Assembly (NCBI GenBank): GCA_049608925.1
Contig: JBMYXZ010000019.1
Coordinates: 1 to 17,081, forward strand
Origin: JBMYXZ01 sp049608925
Lineage (GTDB): Bacteria > Pseudomonadota > Alphaproteobacteria > JAGOMX01
Direction of reading: 5' to 3'
DNA: 17,081 bases
The notes beneath the pieces were generated by a model. The model was not told where the DNA came from. It saw only the letters and a program-made list of their open reading frames with translations, and did not search any database. Below, piece by piece: positions 13,994 to 17,081 of this stretch; position 1 is the first letter of the stretch; every line of letters starts with the position of its first letter. A program made the position numbers and the translations under genes.

Positions 13994-15604
13994 GTGGGTT
14001 TTCAAAAGAAATGCCTCGCATTTATTGCGACGGTTCTGTGGGCTGGTGAATCATTGGCCTTAACACAACAAGAGTATGACAATCTTCGTGCAGAGCTGAT
14101 AAAAGTTCTGTTGGGCGACTATAGATCTGCGAAAAAAGCAGGCAAACCTCTGGCTGCAAAAATCTCGGATCAGTCGAAACGTTTGTTGCAAATTAAGGCG
14201 TCAGGTACTTCCGGCTCTTCAGCACCTGCGGGTACTGCGGCAAATACGCGAAGAGTGCTTTTCAGCAGCAGTGGTATGCGGTTGTTACAGTTTGAAGATG
14301 GCCAACGTCATTATATTAAGGCTGATTTAAGGCATTTTGATGCTGAATTACCGCAGGCTACACAAGGCTTGGTTAAAATGCCGCGTCAGACCTTTGATCA
14401 GGATCACATAACTGCTGGCCCAATGGTTGGTCCTATAGCTTCTCGTATACAGCATGATCCCATAACACCTCCTTCAGTAGCAAAGTTATCTATTAAGGAT
14501 ATTAAGCATGTGAAGATCGACTGGAAGCAGCCTGCAGCAGTATCACAGACAACACATCGCCAACATGTCGAGATGCCTAGGCAACACGCTATGGTGACTG
14601 TGGCCCTCTCAATGGAAGGAACAAGATCTCAAGAAATTGCCGTTGTAAGAGGATGGCTGAACGAAGAAGGCATACCTTATGAAGAGCGTGTGCTGCAATT
14701 CCCGATGGAGGCAGAGCACCAGCAACCGTTTGATCAGGATCAGGAAGAAGTGATCGACGCGGGTGAAATCGAACATGCAAGGCAACACCCGCCCATATTG
14801 GAGGAAAACTGGTTTCCAGAGGCGGTGCCATTCGAAGAAAGACCTGTGGATGAAGAATTGATAGAGGAGCAGCCAGAGCTTTTTGATCTTCATGCTGATG
14901 GCCATGACTTAAATTTTAGGGACATCCCTGTTGGTCGAGATGAAGGGCAACTTGATGAACTGATAGTCGGTGACATCGAAATATTGGAAGAACCACATGG
15001 CAGAGAAGAAGCTGTGCCAGGCATACAAGTCGAAGCAGATCAGATTGAGGCTGAAGGCATTCCGATGGGACTCCCTATAGAAGGCATGGACCAGGATGTC
15101 GCACAGGAAGAGGGTGCTATGGAGGAACGACAGGGTCGAGAGGCTGCGTTGATAGAAGAAGAGGTTCCACAAGACCTTCAAGAAGCAGCGCAGTTGAATG
15201 GGCGGCACGAGGATTATAGAGAACACGTTCCGGGTCAAGATTATAACCCAGGGGAAGAGCGCGCTTTAGAAGAACAATCAGACTCGGAAGAGGCTCCCGA
15301 AGACGATAGCATTGAAGCTTTGGCTGGGCAACCTGTGCAAGATGTTGTTGCCGAGCTGGTAGAGGAAGAGTTAGAAGAGGAAGAGCAAGTAGGGCAGTTT
15401 AGAATAGGTGGTTTACCCCCTCAAGATAATCCCTTTGCCCAACCAAGAGAAGAGCCAGAACAACCGCCCGGAAATATTTTTATGTGGATTGGCCGAATTG
15501 TGACTGGTTTGTTCGGGCAAAACAATGGAGATCGAGACTACCGAGCTCCTCCTGGAAGGCGACATGTGGACCAGCAAGCTGTTGAGTTGGAGGAGCTTAA
15601 TTAG
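13994..15604 (+). CDS. Secreted highly acidic protein, paired with the polyproline protein
   Basis: I do not recognise a known family in this 536-residue protein. It starts at GTG, five bases after AAGGG, giving a signal peptide (n-region 'GFQKK', core 'CLAFIATVLWAG', cleavage near residue 22, SLA|LT). Residues 23-44 align without gaps to residues 32-53 of the large polyproline protein. A basic, Ser/Ala-rich stretch (about 45-90) and a small strand-rich part ('RVLFSSSGMRLLQFEDGQRH', about 87-110) follow. From about residue 225 to 490 the chain is dominated by Glu, Asp and Gln, with runs such as 'EEELEEEEQ', and is likely disordered. The C-terminus has a short hydrophobic or amphipathic segment 'GNIFMWIGRIVTGLFG' (about 493-508). 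No catalytic motif is visible. Its partner, if any, may be the Arg-rich polyproline protein; this is inference. Confidence 0.82.
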   Translation: MGFQKKCLAFIATVLWAGESLALTQQEYDNLRAELIKVLLGDYRSAKKAGKPLAAKISDQSKRLLQIKASGTSGSSAPAGTAANTRRVLFSSSGMRLLQFEDGQRHYIKADLRHFDAELPQATQGLVKMPRQTFDQDHITAGPMVGPIASRIQHDPITPPSVAKLSIKDIKHVKIDWKQPAAVSQTTHRQHVEMPRQHAMVTVALSMEGTRSQEIAVVRGWLNEEGIPYEERVLQFPMEAEHQQPFDQDQEEVIDAGEIEHARQHPPILEENWFPEAVPFEERPVDEELIEEQPELFDLHADGHDLNFRDIPVGRDEGQLDELIVGDIEILEEPHGREEAVPGIQVEADQIEAEGIPMGLPIEGMDQDVAQEEGAMEERQGREAALIEEEVPQDLQEAAQLNGRHEDYREHVPGQDYNPGEERALEEQSDSEEAPEDDSIEALAGQPVQDVVAELVEEELEEEEQVGQFRIGGLPPQDNPFAQPREEPEQPPGNIFMWIGRIVTGLFGQNNGDRDYRAPPGRRHVDQQAVELEELN

Positions 15605-15614
15605 CTCGATTAGC

Positions 15615-15690
15615 CCCATAACTGTCCGGAATAAATTTATGCAGGATGGAAGAGCTTGCTGTTTCAAGGCTCTCTCCACTCAGCCCCACA
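15615..15690 (+). repeat. Dispersed repeat, copy B (body)
   Basis: Starts CCCATAACTGTCCGGAATAA and ends near CTCTCCACTCAGCCCCACA. The block TTCAAGGCTCTCTCCACTCA is identical to that in copy C (17008-17081), and the first 20 bases match copy A with two changes. It begins 11 bases after the stop of the acidic protein, in the same direction, and is followed by a hairpin as in copy A. Confidence 0.75.
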
Positions 15691-15700
15691 GGCTACGACT

Positions 15701-15721
15701 TTCCGCGGCTTGACCGCGGAA
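15701..15721 (+). terminator. GC hairpin at the end of repeat copy B
   Basis: TTCCGCGG pairs perfectly with CCGCGGAA around CTTGA. The flanks ACGAC and ATCCA correspond to the CCGACGC and GTCCA flanks of the hairpins near 497-630, though the stem sequence differs. No long T run follows directly ('ATCCATTTAATTC'), so it could be a weak terminator or a structural part of the repeat. Confidence 0.45.
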
Positions 15722-15773
15722 TCCATTTAATTCTTTCATTTTAATGATTTATAGCATTTTCACTTCAAAAACA

Positions 15774-15808
15774 TTGACATAGCTGCTACAACCAAGTCAA
15801 TAGAACAT
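15774..15808 (+). promoter_or_regulatory. Possible promoter region of tpiA
   Basis: A perfect -35 box TTGACA (15774-15779) lies 51 bases before the tpiA start. No good -10 box is at 16-18 bases; TAGAAC at 15801 is 21 bases away. AT-rich sequence surrounds it. Confidence 0.25.
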
Positions 15809-15829
15809 AAAATAGATTAAGGTGGCTTA

Positions 15830-16534
15830 GTGACTGGGTATATTGTTGGAAATTGGAAAATGCAGGCGTTAAAGACTGATGTCGAGGCTTTAACAGTCGA
15901 GCTTGCAAAAGTCGAAGTAATGGGCGTGCAATTGATTGTGGCGCCATCAGCTCCATATCTTAACCAGGTCCACAATGATCTGCTTGAAAGCACAACTATG
16001 GTTGCAGGCCAGGATTGCTCTGCAGAGGCAGAAGGGGCATTCACAGGTGATGTAAGTGCCGCCATGCTGAAGGATTCAGGGTGTGAGTTTGTTATCCTCG
16101 GCCATTCTGAACGACGCCAAGGCCGCGGAGAAAGTAATGAAGTCATTCGGCAAAAGATGTTTCAGGCACACGAAGCGGGCCTTAAGGTAATATTATGTGT
16201 TGGTGAATGTGATGGCGAGGACGCGCAGGGAATCCTAAAAGCCCAGCTAGATGGTTCTTTGGCCGAAACTGCAACATCTGACAATACGTTGATTGCTTAT
16301 GAACCCGTCTGGGCAATTGGCACAGGCAAAGCGGCAACACCAGAAGGGCTGGCACCAACTTTCACGTTTATTCAACAGCATATGGGCTTTGGATATAAAT
16401 GCTTGTATGGTGGCTCGGTCAAGCCAGGTAATGCGGAAGAAATCTTTAAAGTCGAGCATGTCAGAGGCGCTTTGATAGGTGGTGCCAGCTTGAATGCCGA
16501 GGACTTTTTGGCAATTGCACGCAGTTATTGCTAG
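15830..16534 (+). CDS. tpiA: Triosephosphate isomerase
   Basis: A 234-residue TIM-barrel enzyme that interconverts dihydroxyacetone phosphate and glyceraldehyde 3-phosphate in the cytoplasm. All catalytic elements are present: 'GNWKMQ' (Asn8, Lys10), the electrophilic histidine in 'ILGHSERR' (His92), the base in 'AYEPVWAIGTGKAATP' (Glu158, with the mobile lid after it), and the phosphate-binding 'YGGSVKP' and 'LIGGASLN'. It is somewhat shorter than the usual 250 or so residues, with a compact loop after 'HSERRQGRGESNEVI', but complete. The GTG start is set by an AAGGTGG site just upstream and by the usual distance to GNWK. It is followed by secG, the common order in alphaproteobacteria. Confidence 0.97.
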   Translation: MTGYIVGNWKMQALKTDVEALTVELAKVEVMGVQLIVAPSAPYLNQVHNDLLESTTMVAGQDCSAEAEGAFTGDVSAAMLKDSGCEFVILGHSERRQGRGESNEVIRQKMFQAHEAGLKVILCVGECDGEDAQGILKAQLDGSLAETATSDNTLIAYEPVWAIGTGKAATPEGLAPTFTFIQQHMGFGYKCLYGGSVKPGNAEEIFKVEHVRGALIGGASLNAEDFLAIARSYC

Positions 16535-16593
16535 ATTTTTTGTAAATATTTGATTACTATGTGGCAGCTTATAAACTAGAGGACATTATACAC

Positions 16594-16947
16594 ATGATAA
16601 CAGTTTTGCTGATAATCCACGCTTTAATCGCAGCCACCTTGATAGGTGTCATCTTGATCCAACGCAGCGAGGGCGGTGCTCTTGGTGGTCTTGGAGGTGC
16701 AACTGGTGGATTTATGACCGCGCGCGGAACTGCAAACTTGTTAACACGTGCAACAGCAGTTCTCGCTGGACTTTTTATTGTAATGAGCCTAGTCCTGGCA
16801 ATTCTATTCCGCAGCCCAGATCGTGGTGCCTCAATAGTTGACGGTATTGATGACGAGCCTGTTGCGACATCTCAGCCGATTGAATCACCAATTGTGACAG
16901 AAGAAGCTGCAACAGAAGCAGCGCCAGCGGAACAGCCTACGGAGTAA
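16594..16947 (+). CDS. secG: Preprotein translocase subunit SecG
   Basis: A small membrane protein of the SecYEG channel. Two membrane helices are visible ('TVLLIIHALIAATLIGVILI' and 'ATAVLAGLFIVMSLVLAILF') around the conserved cytoplasmic loop 'QRSEGGALGGLGG', followed by 'GGFMTARGTANLLTRAT'. The C-terminal tail is acidic and Ala/Glu/Pro-rich, as in alphaproteobacterial SecG. I set the start at ATG 16594, giving 117 residues, because AGAGGA lies 10 bases upstream and the family starts right at the first helix; the in-frame GTG at 16561 has no ribosome binding site. pyrG often follows in relatives but would lie beyond the window. Confidence 0.95.
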   Translation: MITVLLIIHALIAATLIGVILIQRSEGGALGGLGGATGGFMTARGTANLLTRATAVLAGLFIVMSLVLAILFRSPDRGASIVDGIDDEPVATSQPIESPIVTEEAATEAAPAEQPTE

Positions 16948-16948
16948 T

Positions 16949-16965
16949 AAGTCTTTTCAAGACTT
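16949..16965 (+). terminator. Small hairpin after secG
   Basis: AAGTCTT pairs with AAGACTT around TTC, directly after the secG stop, followed by only a short pyrimidine stretch (TCTC). It may be a weak terminator. Confidence 0.35.
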
Positions 16966-16978
16966 TCTCAGCCCTCGA

Positions 16979-17081
16979 TCCGACGCTCCGGCTTCCCGAG
17001 GCTTGAACCATAAGTGTCCAGGATAATTTTATGCTGGGGAAAGTCATACTGCTTCAAGGCTCTCTCCACTCAACTCCACCA
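16979..17081 (+). repeat. Dispersed repeat, copy C, cut by the window end
   Basis: The body (17008-17081) starts ACCATAAGTGTCCAGGATAA and shares the block TTCAAGGCTCTCTCCACTCA with copy B. Just upstream, 16980-16990 carries CCGACGCTCCG, the same hairpin flank seen near 497-630, here leading into an imperfect stem (CTCCGG/CCGAG). The element continues past the window, where a closing hairpin is expected. It follows secG and runs in the same direction. Confidence 0.72.

Noticed and set aside
16561..16593. GTG start for secG
   Set aside because: No ribosome binding site; it adds a hydrophilic extension before the first helix, unlike the family.
1..17081. CRISPR arrays, tRNA or rRNA genes
   Set aside because: No regularly spaced direct repeats and no cloverleaf or rRNA-like stretch were seen on either strand by eye.

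Overview
The window looks like a chromosomal piece of an alphaproteobacterium of moderate GC. The tpiA-secG order at the right end is typical of that class. A large secreted protein with polyproline tracts and a WH2-like actin-binding motif suggests, by inference only, a lineage that lives in or with eukaryotic cells. A run of 10 Ns at 8865-8874 marks an assembly gap.

Left part (1-4084): the 3' end of an ABC-transporter substrate-binding protein is followed by a gene-free stretch holding a dispersed repeat with two mirror-image hairpins. On the minus strand come a small secreted protein of unknown function and a two-gene membrane operon, a long-form NfeD (ClpP-like protease plus membrane plus OB fold) and a slipin/SPFH protein, overlapping by ATGA. 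A divergent plus-strand gene encodes a secreted protein I do not recognise.

Middle (4085-8930): rpmI and rplT (L35 and L20) are followed not by pheST but by an RND efflux pair, a lipoprotein membrane-fusion protein and an AcrB-type pump, overlapping by ATGA. A long hairpin between rplT and the efflux pair buries the ribosome binding site and start codon of the fusion protein. The gap removes the end of the pump gene.

Accessory island (8875-15604): four genes with little resemblance to housekeeping families. They are (i) a 1210-residue secreted protein with three polyproline tracts, a WH2-like motif, a charged coiled coil and four copies of an internal repeat domain; (ii) a 177-residue protein that reads as a TssB-TssC chimera, joining pieces of both type VI secretion sheath subunits; (iii) a minus-strand P-loop kinase of the adenylate-kinase/FlaR-like type, tail to tail with (ii); and (iv) a 536-residue, very acidic secreted protein. 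Proteins (i) and (iv) share a gapless 22-residue motif just after their signal peptides, so they appear to be a related pair flanking the sheath-like gene. This is the most likely place for an undescribed system.

Right part (15605-17081): tpiA and secG (housekeeping), each bordered by further copies of the dispersed repeat. All three repeat copies in the window lie just downstream of a stop codon and run in the same direction as that gene, which fits a 3'-UTR RNA element better than a random insertion.
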